DNA of 53,757 nucleotides from Bacteroidota bacterium (GTDB lineage Bacteria > Bacteroidota > Bacteroidia > Chitinophagales > Saprospiraceae): positions 1 to 53,757 of the forward strand of contig JAKOXM010000678.1 of assembly GCA_029781095.1 (NCBI GenBank). Direction: 5' to 3'. The notes beneath the pieces were generated by a model that searched no databases, had not been told where the DNA came from, and worked only from the letters and a program-made list of their open reading frames with translations. Each line of letters begins with the position of its first letter. Positions within the stretch are counted from its first letter, which is position 1. Positions 9,063-19,644 of the stretch are shown here, piece after piece. A program made the position numbers and the translations under genes.

Positions 9063-11267
9063 TCAGCTCTTGAAAATCAGGTAAGACAACATGACCAGCA
9101 AAATGATCAGCAAATAGGTGATCCATATCTTGTTGCTGAACCGGAACAGTCGCCGTTTTTCCCCGGTGCCGGCGGCCGCTCCGGCACCTGAGCGTTGCCG
9201 GGCAATGTACGTCACGTAAAGAAAACAGAAGAAATTGATGCCTAACGTCAGCATGAGAAAAATGTAGGCCAGGTTCATCGAATCCGTTGCGGGCGATATC
9301 TGCACCAGGTTAATGGAGTAGGCCACCGTGGCGAGGAACGAGGTGATGATCAGTTCGCCGACTTCTTCAAAACTGGCTTTGTGGAAGAACAGCATGAAAA
9401 TAGGCAGCGCGCTGAACATGAGGAAGGGCAGTACGATCAGGATAATGGCTCCCCAGGGCTGCCGGCTCACTTTGAGGTGAATATTCAGGGTTTTGTATTT
9501 CTCGAGGAACTGCGCCCTGTCGTCAGGATCGAATGTTACTTTATTGGGCGAACCCAGCGAATTGGTGATCTGGTTGTCGAGGGTAACGTAGTATTCCTCT
9601 GAATCCCAGTCGTTCAGCCTGAAATCGTTGATCTTGTCTTTTACCTGAAGACGACTGTAATCGAAGCTGGTCTTGATCTTGTCGCTGGGCGCAAGGGCCG
9701 AGACGGGGATCAGGAGCTCGTAGCGATCGAACGGGAAATTAAACGAATTGAAGTTGCCCAGAAACTTTCCACTGATGCGGTGTATGCTGACCACGTAGTT
9801 GCTATCGTGTTTCTGGGCGATGGCGTACCGGTTGCCCTCTTCGGAACTGATGTTGGGAAAATCGATGTAGCCCTCCTTGTCGATGTGGTTTGAATCCACG
9901 ATGACCCAGTACAAAAGGTTGCAGTCGAACGTATTTTTACGCACGTCGATGTCGCTGATGCCGATGATGTCGATGCCTACGCGCAGATCGGGGATGGGCT
10001 CTCCCTCGCTGTTGATCTGGATCGGACAACTGCGTGTATTGCCACTTCTTATTTCCTCGAAATTCGGCTCGGGTTTCTGGATAAGCAGGGTGTCGAATAC
10101 ATATAACTCATTGTATATGGATGTTTTACGCCCTTTCAGTTTGTCGTGGAAATAACCGGCTATCTCGTTGCGGCTGATGGAGTCTGCCCGGAGCGCGGAC
10201 TCAAAGATATTCATGGTATCGAAGCAGCGGCGCAAGGTCAGATCCGCCTGGCGCTCCCGTTCCCTTTCGATCTCCCGTTGCTTGGCGGTCATTTTGCGGC
10301 CTTTCCTTTCTTCTTTGATGAAAGGATTCGGATAAATGGATTTGATGATTTTTTTATCGTGGTAAACTTCCAGCGGCAGCAGGTTTTCACTGTTCACCAG
10401 CCGGATGAAAGTATGCCCTTTTTCCTTTGTAATTTTTTCCAGTTCCTTGTCCGTCAGGCTGGTCTGGATACCGACGAAAGTCTTGGGCGGCAGCGGCTCG
10501 TGTTCCAGAAAGCGCATAATGGAATCACCGTAGCCGGCATGGGTATTGAGCAGAATGACGTCTTCCTGCGGCCGGTTGAGCATTTTGCGCAACATTCGTT
10601 TCATCGAAGCGACCGAATCGGAGGGCACTTCCCGGTTTCTGATATAACTGCTCTGCCAGAGGCAAACCGAGTCGTAACTGAGATGATTCTTGATGATGCT
10701 CTCCACAAAACGTTCGTGCAGGAGGTAGTCGCATTCGGTGACAAACCCGATATGCCTGGCTTTCAGCACGGTGGCCATGAACTGGACGAGGTAGTTCGGA
10801 TTGGGATCGCTGGGGTTGAGAAATACGGCATTATCGCCAAAATCGAGTTTGTTCTGGTCGGCAGTTTGTGAAATGACAGGCATGCCCTGCCGGATCAGCG
10901 GTGCAGCATACCGGATATATTTGCCCCAGGTATTATCCACAACGAGCACGATGTTCGTATCGGCCATCATTTCCTGGTAACGCGGTACGATCAGGGAATC
11001 CTTGTAATCGCACTGAAATGTCTTGAGGCGATACTCTACAGGGTAAGGTTTGGGGTCTTCATGCGCATTGATACGGTCAAGATAGGTCTGCAATGCCACG
11101 ATGTGCAGCGAATCCGAGTAATTGTTGGCGCTGTCCCGGGCAACGTCCGTGTAATTGAAACCCAGGTAGGCAACATATTTTACCGGACGCAGCCCCAATA
11201 CCGACTTTTTACAGGCGGAATATGAGACGAGTGTCAGAACAGCAAAGGCGAAGATGATTTTTTGCAT
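9063..11267 (-). CDS. PBP type I domain fused to pentameric ligand-gated ion channel (prokaryotic Cys-loop-receptor superfamily)
   Basis: Signal/lipoprotein-like N-terminus; PBP-I-like VPRYQEMMADTNIVLVVDNTWGKYIRYAAPLIRQGMPVIS; pLGIC beta-sandwich with FNFPFDRYELLIPV; 4 TMs at the C-terminus spaced M1-M2-M3, loop, M4. Confidence 0.8.
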   Translation of the reverse strand: MQKIIFAFAVLTLVSYSACKKSVLGLRPVKYVAYLGFNYTDVARDSANNYSDSLHIVALQTYLDRINAHEDPKPYPVEYRLKTFQCDYKDSLIVPRYQEMMADTNIVLVVDNTWGKYIRYAAPLIRQGMPVISQTADQNKLDFGDNAVFLNPSDPNPNYLVQFMATVLKARHIGFVTECDYLLHERFVESIIKNHLSYDSVCLWQSSYIRNREVPSDSVASMKRMLRKMLNRPQEDVILLNTHAGYGDSIMRFLEHEPLPPKTFVGIQTSLTDKELEKITKEKGHTFIRLVNSENLLPLEVYHDKKIIKSIYPNPFIKEERKGRKMTAKQREIERERERQADLTLRRCFDTMNIFESALRADSISRNEIAGYFHDKLKGRKTSIYNELYVFDTLLIQKPEPNFEEIRSGNTRSCPIQINSEGEPIPDLRVGIDIIGISDIDVRKNTFDCNLLYWVIVDSNHIDKEGYIDFPNISSEEGNRYAIAQKHDSNYVVSIHRISGKFLGNFNSFNFPFDRYELLIPVSALAPSDKIKTSFDYSRLQVKDKINDFRLNDWDSEEYYVTLDNQITNSLGSPNKVTFDPDDRAQFLEKYKTLNIHLKVSRQPWGAIILIVLPFLMFSALPIFMLFFHKASFEEVGELIITSFLATVAYSINLVQISPATDSMNLAYIFLMLTLGINFFCFLYVTYIARQRSGAGAAAGTGEKRRLFRFSNKIWITYLLIILLVMLSYLIFKS

Positions 11268-11397
11268 GGTGGGTTTATCATTTGATTACGCATGGTTTTC
11301 AAAGGCTAAGGTAATAATGTATGACCCAAAAAGTAAAAAAACGCGATAGCGACAGCTCGGGTCTGACGAAACACGATCGCGCTTTGATACAAACGGG

Positions 11398-13284
11398 TTA
11401 TTTCTTCAACAGGGGCAACAGTACACAGGAAGCCCCCACTGGCGCGTGATACACCCGGATATTGGCCGGTATGAAGTCTTCGTCCTTTGCCTGATAGATA
11501 TTCACGAACTGCTGCGGATTGCGGTCGGCCAGAGGAAACCAGGTACTTTGAATCTGGACCATGATCTTGTGCCCCCGCAGGAAGGTATGGGCTACGTCCG
11601 GCAGGTCGAATTTCACTTCCGAAATGGTTTCAGGAGGGAAAGGTTGCCCTTTTTCAAAGCCGTTTCGGTAGCGTCCGCGCATGATCTCGCCCCGTACCAG
11701 CATCTGATAGCCGCCGAGCGGCACGCCGTTTTCCACGCCTTTGAGCGTATCGGGGAAAACGTCGATCAGTTTTACCACAAAATCGGCGTCGGAGGTGCTC
11801 ACGCTTACCCAGAGGTCGGCGGTCACGGTGCCTGTCACCGTGGCGGGTTCCTGCAATACGTCGGTTTGGTACACCAGCACATCGGGCCTGCGCGCGGCAA
11901 AGCGCTGGTCGTCCGTCATGTATTCGCGTGTGCGGGACAGGTGTACGTCTTCCGTGTAGGGCACCGGTTTGGCCGGATCGCTGGTGTATTCGTCCATTAT
12001 CTTGTCGGGCGTCAGCCCTTCAGCCGACGGAGGCGGTGTTTTAGACAAGACACCTCCTTCATGGAAATAGAATTTTGCCGGATGCGCGAAACGTGGCGGC
12101 CAGGCGTCGTAGCTGGTCCACTCGTTGCTGCCTGTTTCAAAAACGGTCGCTCCGGGCAGATCCATCTTGCCATTGTCTTTCAGGTAAAATTCAAAAAACT
12201 TGAATTCGATCTCTTTTTGGTAATAATCACTCGTTTTTTTGCCAAAAACAACGTTGCCGAGTCGCTCGCCGGTGGTACGCGCCCAGCCGCCGTGCGACCA
12301 CGGGCCCATCACGAGACGGTTGCTGAAACTGTCGGGGTTCTGTTTCCTGATCGCCTCGTACACGCGCCAGGCGCCGAAACAATCCTCCGCGTCGAACAGC
12401 CCGCCGACGGTCATGACGGCCGGCATGATGTTTTTCAGGTGCGGGCGGGGGTTGCGCGCTTTCCACCAGTCGTCGTAGTCGGGGTGCGACATGAGATCAT
12501 TCCAGAACGGGATGCCCTTCATACCGAATTTATCTGCGTAGTTGTGCAGTGCGCCTGCGCGCAGGTAGAAATCGTAGTTGTCGGGCGTTTTCCAGTCTTG
12601 AAAACCTTGTGCGGATTCTGTTGTGGGTTCGGGACGCGGCTTGCCGAAGCCCGAATAAAATGAAAAAGCGTCCATCAGCATGAAAGCGCCGTTGTGGTGG
12701 AAGTCGTCGCCAATAAACCAGTCGGTCACGGGCGCCTGCGGCGACACGCATTTGATGGCCGGATGGCCTGCCAGCACGGCCATAGTGGAATAAAAACCGG
12801 GGTAAGAAATGCCGTACACACCGATCCGGCCATTGTTGCCGGGCGTATTTTTCAGCAGCCAGTCGGCCGTGTCGTAGGTATCGCTCGCTTCATCGACGTC
12901 CTGCGGTGTTTTTTTGTCGCTGATAAACGGTCGCACATCCACGAAATCACCCTCGCTCATATAGCGGCCCCTGACGTCCTGGAATACCATAATATAGCCC
13001 GACTTCGCCAGGTACATGTTTTGAAAACCCGTCACAAAGTTTTTTTCGCCGTAAGGAGAGCAGGAGTACGGCGTGCGCTTGAGCAAAATGGGATAGCTGC
13101 GTCTTGTATCCTTTGGCGTATAGATCGCTGTAAACAGCCGTTTACCGTCGCGCATGGGTATCATGACCTCGCGTTTGGTAAAGTTATTGCGGATATAGGC
13201 GGAATCGGCGGCAGGCGTTTGTGCCGTGAGTGCGACGGCCTGCATTGTGAAAAGGAACAGCGGGAGAAAAAAACGTTTTATCAT
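11398..13284 (-). CDS. CocE/NonD (S15-type X-Pro dipeptidyl peptidase-like) hydrolase
   Basis: MRDGKRLFTAIYTPKD, YGISYPGFYS nucleophile elbow, C-terminal jelly-roll region. Confidence 0.88.
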   Translation of the reverse strand: MIKRFFLPLFLFTMQAVALTAQTPAADSAYIRNNFTKREVMIPMRDGKRLFTAIYTPKDTRRSYPILLKRTPYSCSPYGEKNFVTGFQNMYLAKSGYIMVFQDVRGRYMSEGDFVDVRPFISDKKTPQDVDEASDTYDTADWLLKNTPGNNGRIGVYGISYPGFYSTMAVLAGHPAIKCVSPQAPVTDWFIGDDFHHNGAFMLMDAFSFYSGFGKPRPEPTTESAQGFQDWKTPDNYDFYLRAGALHNYADKFGMKGIPFWNDLMSHPDYDDWWKARNPRPHLKNIMPAVMTVGGLFDAEDCFGAWRVYEAIRKQNPDSFSNRLVMGPWSHGGWARTTGERLGNVVFGKKTSDYYQKEIEFKFFEFYLKDNGKMDLPGATVFETGSNEWTSYDAWPPRFAHPAKFYFHEGGVLSKTPPPSAEGLTPDKIMDEYTSDPAKPVPYTEDVHLSRTREYMTDDQRFAARRPDVLVYQTDVLQEPATVTGTVTADLWVSVSTSDADFVVKLIDVFPDTLKGVENGVPLGGYQMLVRGEIMRGRYRNGFEKGQPFPPETISEVKFDLPDVAHTFLRGHKIMVQIQSTWFPLADRNPQQFVNIYQAKDEDFIPANIRVYHAPVGASCVLLPLLKK

Positions 13285-13576
13285 CGGTCGGACAGCAGTA
13301 ATTTGTTTTACCGCACAAATTCTGAAAATTTTAGAAGTTCGCTTATGCTTTTCCGGGCGTATGACAAATGAATTTGGTCGAGTAAGATACGGTTTCTGTC
13401 GCGCCGATTGGCAGGTTCATTGAACCAATTCATGCCCTTTTTGTTTGTAACCTTTTGACATACAGATTTTTGGATCAAATTTTTTGAAGCAGAAGCAAAA
13501 ACACAAACCTGCAACCTCTTTGTAAAAGACCCTGTCTTATACGGCATTACAATCACGACAATCATCTTCTTTAAAT

Positions 13577-13900
13577 ATGAAAACGAATATTTTCCGGACA
13601 ATCGTCCTTTGCCTTTTCCTCAGCCTTTACCACACCACCTCGACTTCCGCCGCCACCACATCCTTCGGACAGGATCCGGACATCAAAGTTGTCGTCAGCC
13701 AGAAACGCATCTGGCTCGTCACCGATGAAATTTCAGTAAAAAACTTGACCGTCCAGGTTATGAATGCCCTGGGAAAGGTCGTTATGGAAAAAAACTTTTC
13801 CTCCAAAATGACCGACTGGTCGCTTCAGATCGGTTCACTGCCCGCAGGATCGTACACCGTGATGGTGGGTTCCAAAAAAATGACCGATTTCACACGGTAA
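13577..13900 (+). CDS. Small secreted protein resembling an isolated T9SS-type C-terminal domain
   Basis: Signal peptide, then VQVMNALGKVVMEKNFSSKMTDWSLQIGSLPAGSYTVMVG. Confidence 0.55.
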   Translation: MKTNIFRTIVLCLFLSLYHTTSTSAATTSFGQDPDIKVVVSQKRIWLVTDEISVKNLTVQVMNALGKVVMEKNFSSKMTDWSLQIGSLPAGSYTVMVGSKKMTDFTR

Positions 13901-13936
13901 CCGGACCGGCAGACAAATAAACACGTAAACACAAAC

Positions 13937-13975
13937 GGGCGGCTTCCGAAATTCGGAGGCCGCCTGCATTTTTTC
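13937..13975 (+). terminator. Intrinsic terminator
   Basis: GGCGGCTTCCGAAATTCGGAGGCCGCC stem then cattttttc. Confidence 0.75.
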
Positions 13976-14044
13976 AAACCGGTCATCGAAAGTTGCAACA
14001 TTTATAACCCGGAAAATTCCGAAACCCTGTAACCTTGCGATGCA

Positions 14045-14812
14045 ATGCAAAACCAAATCTTTAACGAAGACTGTATCGCCGGTATGGCTGCCCGGATTCC
14101 CGACGCTTCGGTGGATCTGGTGATCACCGACCCTCCGTTCGGCATCGAATTTCAGGCAAAAAAAGCCAATTACAACCGGAAAGGCGGCCGGGTACTGGAA
14201 GGTTACAACGAGGTAAAAGGCGCTGATTATCTGGCTTTTACCCAGGGCTGGCTCGGCGAGGTGCGGCGCGTGCTGAAACCCGAAGGTTCTCTCTACATAT
14301 TTTCAGGCTGGAATTACCTGAAAGACCTGCTGATCGCGCTCGACGATCTGGATTTCACGCTGGTGAACCACCTCGTGTGGAAATACCAGTTCGGCCTCGT
14401 CACCACCCGGAAGTATGTGACCTCTCATTACCATATACTGTTTGCCGGGATCGACGAAAAGAAGAGACGTTTTTTTCCGTATGCACGGTTTGACAAGGAC
14501 GAACGCCATCCGGACGGCGGAAGCGCCCACTACAAAGACAAGGAAGACGTGTGGAACATCCCGCGCGAGTACTGGACGGGCGACGTAAAAACGCCCACCA
14601 AACTGCCTGCCGAGATCATCCGGAAAATACTGGCATACAGCAGTCTGCCCGGCGACGTTGTGCTCGATCCTTTCCTGGGCTCGGGGCAGGTGGCTGTGGT
14701 CAGCCAGCTCGAAGGGCGCCGGTACCTGGGTTTCGAGGTGGTACCGGAATACTTCGAATTCGCCCAAAAACGGCTGTCAAGCGGACAATATCGCATCAAG
14801 GCAGAGGAATGA
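14045..14812 (+). CDS. Site-specific DNA methyltransferase (N4/N6, DPPF type), orphan
   Basis: VITDPPFG catalytic motif, DPFLGSG SAM motif; no restriction partner in the window. Confidence 0.85.
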   Translation: MQNQIFNEDCIAGMAARIPDASVDLVITDPPFGIEFQAKKANYNRKGGRVLEGYNEVKGADYLAFTQGWLGEVRRVLKPEGSLYIFSGWNYLKDLLIALDDLDFTLVNHLVWKYQFGLVTTRKYVTSHYHILFAGIDEKKRRFFPYARFDKDERHPDGGSAHYKDKEDVWNIPREYWTGDVKTPTKLPAEIIRKILAYSSLPGDVVLDPFLGSGQVAVVSQLEGRRYLGFEVVPEYFEFAQKRLSSGQYRIKAEE

Positions 14813-14887
14813 TTAGGGAGGGTTGAGAGGGTTTAGAAGGGTTGAGCGAAGCTTCTCAACCCCCTCAACCTTTCCCAACCTTTAGAA

Positions 14888-16234
14888 TCAAACGAAACGA
14901 TTGAGGATATTCTCCATCAGTTCCTGCCTGCCGCTGCGCTGCACGGGTTCGCCGTTGCGTTTGGCTATCCTCACCAGGTCATTCATTTTCAGTTTGCCGG
15001 ATTCGAACAATTGTCCGTCGCCGTCGTCGAAAGAAGCATAGCGGTCTTTCCGCAAGCTCCGGTATGGCGAATGGGAGAGGACGGCGTCAGCGGCGAGCAG
15101 GGCGCGTGCGAAGACGTCGATGCCGCCGATGTGCGCATGGAACAGATCGGCGAGGTCCGTGGAATTGCGCCGTGTTTTGGCGTCGAAATTGACGCCGCCG
15201 CCCTGCAGGCCGCCCGATTCGAGGATGACCAGCCAGGCTTCCGTGAGTTCGTATACGTTGTTCGGGAATTGATCGGTATCCCAGCCGTTCTGGTAGTCGC
15301 CGCGGTTGGCGTCGATGCTTCCGAGCAGTCCGGCATTGGCAGCCACCTGCAATTCGTGCTGAAAACTGTGCAGGGCAAGGGTGGCGTGATTGACCTCCAC
15401 ATTGAGTTTAAAGTCCTTTAACAGCCCGTATTCGCGCAGAAAACCGATCACCGTCGCCGAATCGAAATCGTACTGGTGCTTGCTGGGCTCCATCGGCTTG
15501 GGTTCGATAAAAAATGTGCCTTTGAAGCCGTTTTTACGCGCATAATCCTTCGCCATGTGCAGAAAACGCGCCATGTGATCCAGTTCGCGTTTCATGTCGG
15601 TGTTCAGCAGCGACTGGTAACCTTCGCGGCCGCCCCAGAACACGTAGTTTTCTCCCCCGAGGGCAATGGTCAGGTCGAGCGCCATTTTTACCTGCGCACC
15701 CGCGTGGGCCACGACGGCAAAATCGGGATTGGTGGCTGCTCCGTTCATGTAGCGCGGGTTGCCGAACAGGTTGGCTGTGCCCCACAGCAGTTGAACGCCC
15801 GAAGCGGCCATTTTCTCTTTGGCATATTCACCGACAGCCTGCAAGCGGCGTTCGCTTTTGCCCAGACTTTCGGCCTCCGCCACCAGGTCGAAATCGTGAA
15901 AGCAGTAGTATGGCAAACCCAGTTTGGTGATAAACTCGAATGCAGCGTCCATTTTGTCCTTCGCCTGCCGAACCGGATCCTTGGCATGCAGCCATGGAAA
16001 TTGCTTGGTCGGCGCGCCGAACGGATCGCCGCCCGTGCCACAGAGCGTATGCCAGTAAGCCACCGCAAATTTGAAATGCTCACGCATGGTTTTTCCGGCG
16101 ACGACCCTGTTCTCATCGTAATAGCGATAAGCGAACGGGTTGTCGGATTGCGGGCCTTCGTATTTTATTTTGCCGATGCCTTTGAAGTATTCCGTGTCGC
16201 CGGATGTGGGTTTGATTGGATTCAAATTTGCCAT
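14888..16234 (-). CDS. xylA: Xylose isomerase
   Basis: [50 protein letters not shown]; start at [13 protein letters not shown]. Confidence 0.95.
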   Translation of the reverse strand: MANLNPIKPTSGDTEYFKGIGKIKYEGPQSDNPFAYRYYDENRVVAGKTMREHFKFAVAYWHTLCGTGGDPFGAPTKQFPWLHAKDPVRQAKDKMDAAFEFITKLGLPYYCFHDFDLVAEAESLGKSERRLQAVGEYAKEKMAASGVQLLWGTANLFGNPRYMNGAATNPDFAVVAHAGAQVKMALDLTIALGGENYVFWGGREGYQSLLNTDMKRELDHMARFLHMAKDYARKNGFKGTFFIEPKPMEPSKHQYDFDSATVIGFLREYGLLKDFKLNVEVNHATLALHSFQHELQVAANAGLLGSIDANRGDYQNGWDTDQFPNNVYELTEAWLVILESGGLQGGGVNFDAKTRRNSTDLADLFHAHIGGIDVFARALLAADAVLSHSPYRSLRKDRYASFDDGDGQLFESGKLKMNDLVRIAKRNGEPVQRSGRQELMENILNRFV

Positions 16235-16319
16235 GAGTAAGTGTAAGTGAGTGATGTTATTATTGTACGGCGAAACACCAGTTTCGCCTGATTGCAGTGA
16301 AACCGGTGCTTCACTATAG

Positions 16320-17798
16320 TTAAAATTTATCGAGGTATGCCGACCAATGCTCGTAGGCATCCCGGCAAGCATTGCTCTGGTCCTGTGGCTCGTAGGTATG
16401 CACGTGTTCGAGCGCACCAAGGCCTTCCCGCACGTCCGGGTACAAACCGATCCCGACGCCGGAAGCAATTGCCGCGCCCGCCGCGCCCGTCGTCCGCAAC
16501 ATTTCGATGCGGCATCCGAGCAGTTGTGCGATGGTGTTGGAAAAAATGGCGGAAAGAAACAGGTTGTCATTGCCTACGCGCATGACCGATACGTTCAGCC
16601 CCAGTTCCTGCAATACTTTCATGCCGTATACAAAGGAAAAAGCCACGCCTTCCAGGGCGGCCCGGTACAAATGCGGTCTGCCATGCCGGTTCAGTTGCAG
16701 GTTGACGATCGATGCGCCGGTATTCATATTGCCGAGCATACGCTCCGCGCCGTTGCCAAACGGAATAATGCGCAAGCCATCCGAACCGGTAGGCACGGAA
16801 GCCGCCATGCGTTCCATGTCATCGTACAATACACCGTCGGCCGCTATCTGTTTGCGCATCCATCCATACATGCTCCCGGCGCCGTTGATGCACAGCAAAA
16901 CGCCGATGCGAGGCGTCTGCGGGTTGTGGTTGACATGGGCAAAGCTGTTCACCCGGTTTTGCCTGTCAGAAACAAGGCTGTCGACGACGCCGTACACGAC
17001 GCCCGAAGTGCCGCCGGTAGCCGCGACTTCGCCGGGGTTGAGCGCGTTGAGAGCCAGCGCGTTGTTCGGCTGGTCGCCCGCGCGATAAGTCACCGGAACG
17101 CCGGCTTTCAAACCGAGATACCCGGCGGCTGTTTCGGTTAACCGGCCCTGGTTACCGAAAGTCGGAACTGTTGGCGGGATCAGCGAACCGTCGATTCCGT
17201 AGTAATCCAGCAGTCGCCGGGCCACGCCGTTTTCGGCAAAATCCCACAGAATTCCTTCGGAAAGCCCGGAGATGGTCGTCAGCGGCTCGCCGGTCATCCG
17301 GTAGGCGATGTAGTCGCCGGGCAGCATGAAATAGCGGATCCGCTCGTATTGCTCCGGTTCGTTGTCCCTGACCCACTTCAGTTTGGATGCCGTGAAATTT
17401 CCGGGGCCGTTCAGGTAATGCTGCAGACAATAATCTTCCCCGATGTCGCGGAATGCCGCATCGCCGATGGAAACGGCGCGACTGTCGCACCAGATAATGG
17501 AAGGGCGAACGACTTCGCCTTCGCGATCTATGGCAACCAGCCCGTGCATCTGGTATGCGATTCCGATGGAAGCGATGTCTGCCGGTGCAATCCCCGTTCG
17601 CCCGAGCAGTTTCTGAACGGCGTCACGACAGTTATCCCACCAGTTTTCGGGGTCTTGTTCCGCCCAGCCGGGTTGCGGCGCCATGATGTCCATCTCCGTT
17701 TCGGGAGCATTGGCAATGCCTGCGGTTTTGCCCGTGCGGGCGTCTACGAGGGCGGCTTTTATGGAAGAACTACCTATGTCTATGCCTAACAGGTACAC
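16320..17798 (-). CDS. xylB: Xylulokinase (FGGY family)
   Basis: [61 protein letters not shown]. Confidence 0.92.
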   Translation of the reverse strand: MYLLGIDIGSSSIKAALVDARTGKTAGIANAPETEMDIMAPQPGWAEQDPENWWDNCRDAVQKLLGRTGIAPADIASIGIAYQMHGLVAIDREGEVVRPSIIWCDSRAVSIGDAAFRDIGEDYCLQHYLNGPGNFTASKLKWVRDNEPEQYERIRYFMLPGDYIAYRMTGEPLTTISGLSEGILWDFAENGVARRLLDYYGIDGSLIPPTVPTFGNQGRLTETAAGYLGLKAGVPVTYRAGDQPNNALALNALNPGEVAATGGTSGVVYGVVDSLVSDRQNRVNSFAHVNHNPQTPRIGVLLCINGAGSMYGWMRKQIAADGVLYDDMERMAASVPTGSDGLRIIPFGNGAERMLGNMNTGASIVNLQLNRHGRPHLYRAALEGVAFSFVYGMKVLQELGLNVSVMRVGNDNLFLSAIFSNTIAQLLGCRIEMLRTTGAAGAAIASGVGIGLYPDVREGLGALEHVHTYEPQDQSNACRDAYEHWSAYLDKF

Positions 17799-18011
17799 GC
17801 GGAAGGATTGTTTGATTAATTGAAAGAAGGTATCTGCCGAAAATCGCCGACAGGTACCGGACCGGCGAAGTTAAGTGCTCCCCTGAATATTTTGAGGCCG
17901 GAACAATCAAAATGGTTTTTTAGCGGCACGTTAAACGTTCCTTAATAAAACAGCAGGCAAGGCGCGCCATATCGTTAGCGAAGAATCATTTCACAATTAA
18001 AATATTCTACC

Positions 18012-18572
18012 ATGTATGCAATGTCATTTTTTACAGCCTTGATATGTTGCCTGCCGTTCAATGGCAGCCTTTTTGCGCAAAATACTTCAAACCGGCATGA
18101 AGTCGGGTTGCAATTCAGCGGTGTGAATTTTAATGGAGACAATTCTTTTAATGTCGTTTACAAAAAATAGATTGGCGAAAGCCGCTTCCGGCGTTTCCGG
18201 GCTGCTTTCGGCCAACTGGACGTCATCTATGTGGGGAGAGAAATCCAGTCGTCGCTGGAGGCGGGCATTTATTTCGGCGTGGAACAGCGCAAAAAAGAGG
18301 GCGATTACCTTGTGTTTTACGACGGCTGGGAAGCCGGCGCCAAAGTTGCGCGCTTGAACAACAACAGCGATTTTTCGCGATGGACCATCGGTGCGGAAAT
18401 CGGTTACGTACTCGGCTTGCAACACGAATTCAACGATCGCTGGGCTATCAACATCGAAACGGTGCCGGGAATGCGGACCAGGTTCATCAAGACGAGGGGC
18501 GAGAAACTTTTAACAAATGTTTCGGCCGGGTTCACCAGTCTGGCTTCCATGGCGATTATCCGGTCGTTTTGA
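18012..18572 (+). pseudogene. Small outer-membrane beta-barrel-like protein interrupted by an in-frame TAG (18168-18170)
   Basis: MYAMSFFTALICCLPFNGSLFAQNTSNRHEVGLQFSGVNFNGDNSFNVVYKK*IGESRFRRFRAAFGQLDVIYVGREIQSSLEAGIYFGVEQ...MAIIRSF in one frame. Confidence 0.6.
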
Positions 18573-18574
18573 GG

Positions 18575-19588
18575 TTATTTTCTCCCGTACAGCCACTCCA
18601 GCGTGTTCTTGTAAAATATATTCTCCAAAGTCGATCCCGGCAGTCCCATCTGCTCTATGAATGTACCGATCTCCAGGTCGCCGAGCGGGAAGGGATAGTC
18701 GCTGCCGAGACACACTTTTTCATCGCCGATCACTTCCAGGATATAGCGCAGTAATTGCGGGTCGTGCGTCGCCGAATCTACCCAGAATTTTCCGAGGTAA
18801 TCGCGCGGCGGCACCGGGTTGTCCACCGCCACGAGGTCGGGGCGGCAGTTAAAGCCGTGCTGCACCCGCCCGATGGTGGGTATGAACGAGCCGCCGGCAT
18901 GCGCGAAGCAAATGCGCAGATCGGGCAGGCGTTCCATGACGCCGCCGAATATGAGCGAGCAGGCGGCGCGGCTGGTCTCGGCGGGCATGCCTACCAGCCA
19001 GGGCAGCCAGTATTTGCGCATCTGGGCTTCGCCCATCATTTCCCATGGATGCACGAACAAGGCCATGTCAAGCGACTGGCAGGCCTCGAAAATCGGGAAA
19101 AACTGCGGCTCGCTCAGGTTCAACTGGTTTACGTTGGAACCGATCTGCACGCCGGGGAAACCGAGGTCTTTCAAACGTTCCAACTCCTTGACTGCCAGAT
19201 CGGTATCCTGCATCGGGATGGTGCCGAGCGCGACATAATGCTCGGGGAAATCATCCACAACGCCGGCGAGATGGTCGTTGAGATACATGGACAGGTCGAG
19301 GCAATCGGCGGGTTTGGCCCAGTAGGAAAACATGACCGGGATGGTACACACCACCTGCACCGGCGTGCGGTAGCGCGCGTATTCCGGGATGCGCACTTCC
19401 GGGTCCCAGCAGTTTTCTCCGATCTCCCGAAAAAACACGTCGCCTTTCATCATGCGCGCGAAGCCGGGGCGGTGGTGCTCCAGGTGTATAAACTCCCCGT
19501 AGCCGAACTTGTCTGCGAAATTGGGCAGACGCTCGGGCAGGAGGTGGGTGTGCATGTCGATTTTGTGCATACTTTTCTCCGGTTTCAA
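18575..19588 (-). CDS. Amidohydrolase, aminocarboxymuconate-semialdehyde decarboxylase (ACMSD)-like
   Basis: KIDMHTHLLPERLPN metal motif, FVHPWEMMG, CFAHAGGSFIPTIGR, LGSDYPFPLGD. Confidence 0.88.
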   Translation of the reverse strand: MKPEKSMHKIDMHTHLLPERLPNFADKFGYGEFIHLEHHRPGFARMMKGDVFFREIGENCWDPEVRIPEYARYRTPVQVVCTIPVMFSYWAKPADCLDLSMYLNDHLAGVVDDFPEHYVALGTIPMQDTDLAVKELERLKDLGFPGVQIGSNVNQLNLSEPQFFPIFEACQSLDMALFVHPWEMMGEAQMRKYWLPWLVGMPAETSRAACSLIFGGVMERLPDLRICFAHAGGSFIPTIGRVQHGFNCRPDLVAVDNPVPPRDYLGKFWVDSATHDPQLLRYILEVIGDEKVCLGSDYPFPLGDLEIGTFIEQMGLPGSTLENIFYKNTLEWLYGRK

Positions 19589-19644
19589 GGTTCAGTATTG
19601 TGACGGGTGCAAAGGTTGGAAAAAGTTGGGACAGGTTTCGGAAG

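Noticed and set aside
11446-12663. 405-aa plus-strand ORF opposite the CocE/NonD hydrolase
   Set aside because: Shadow ORF; sense strand has catalytic motifs and a signal peptide
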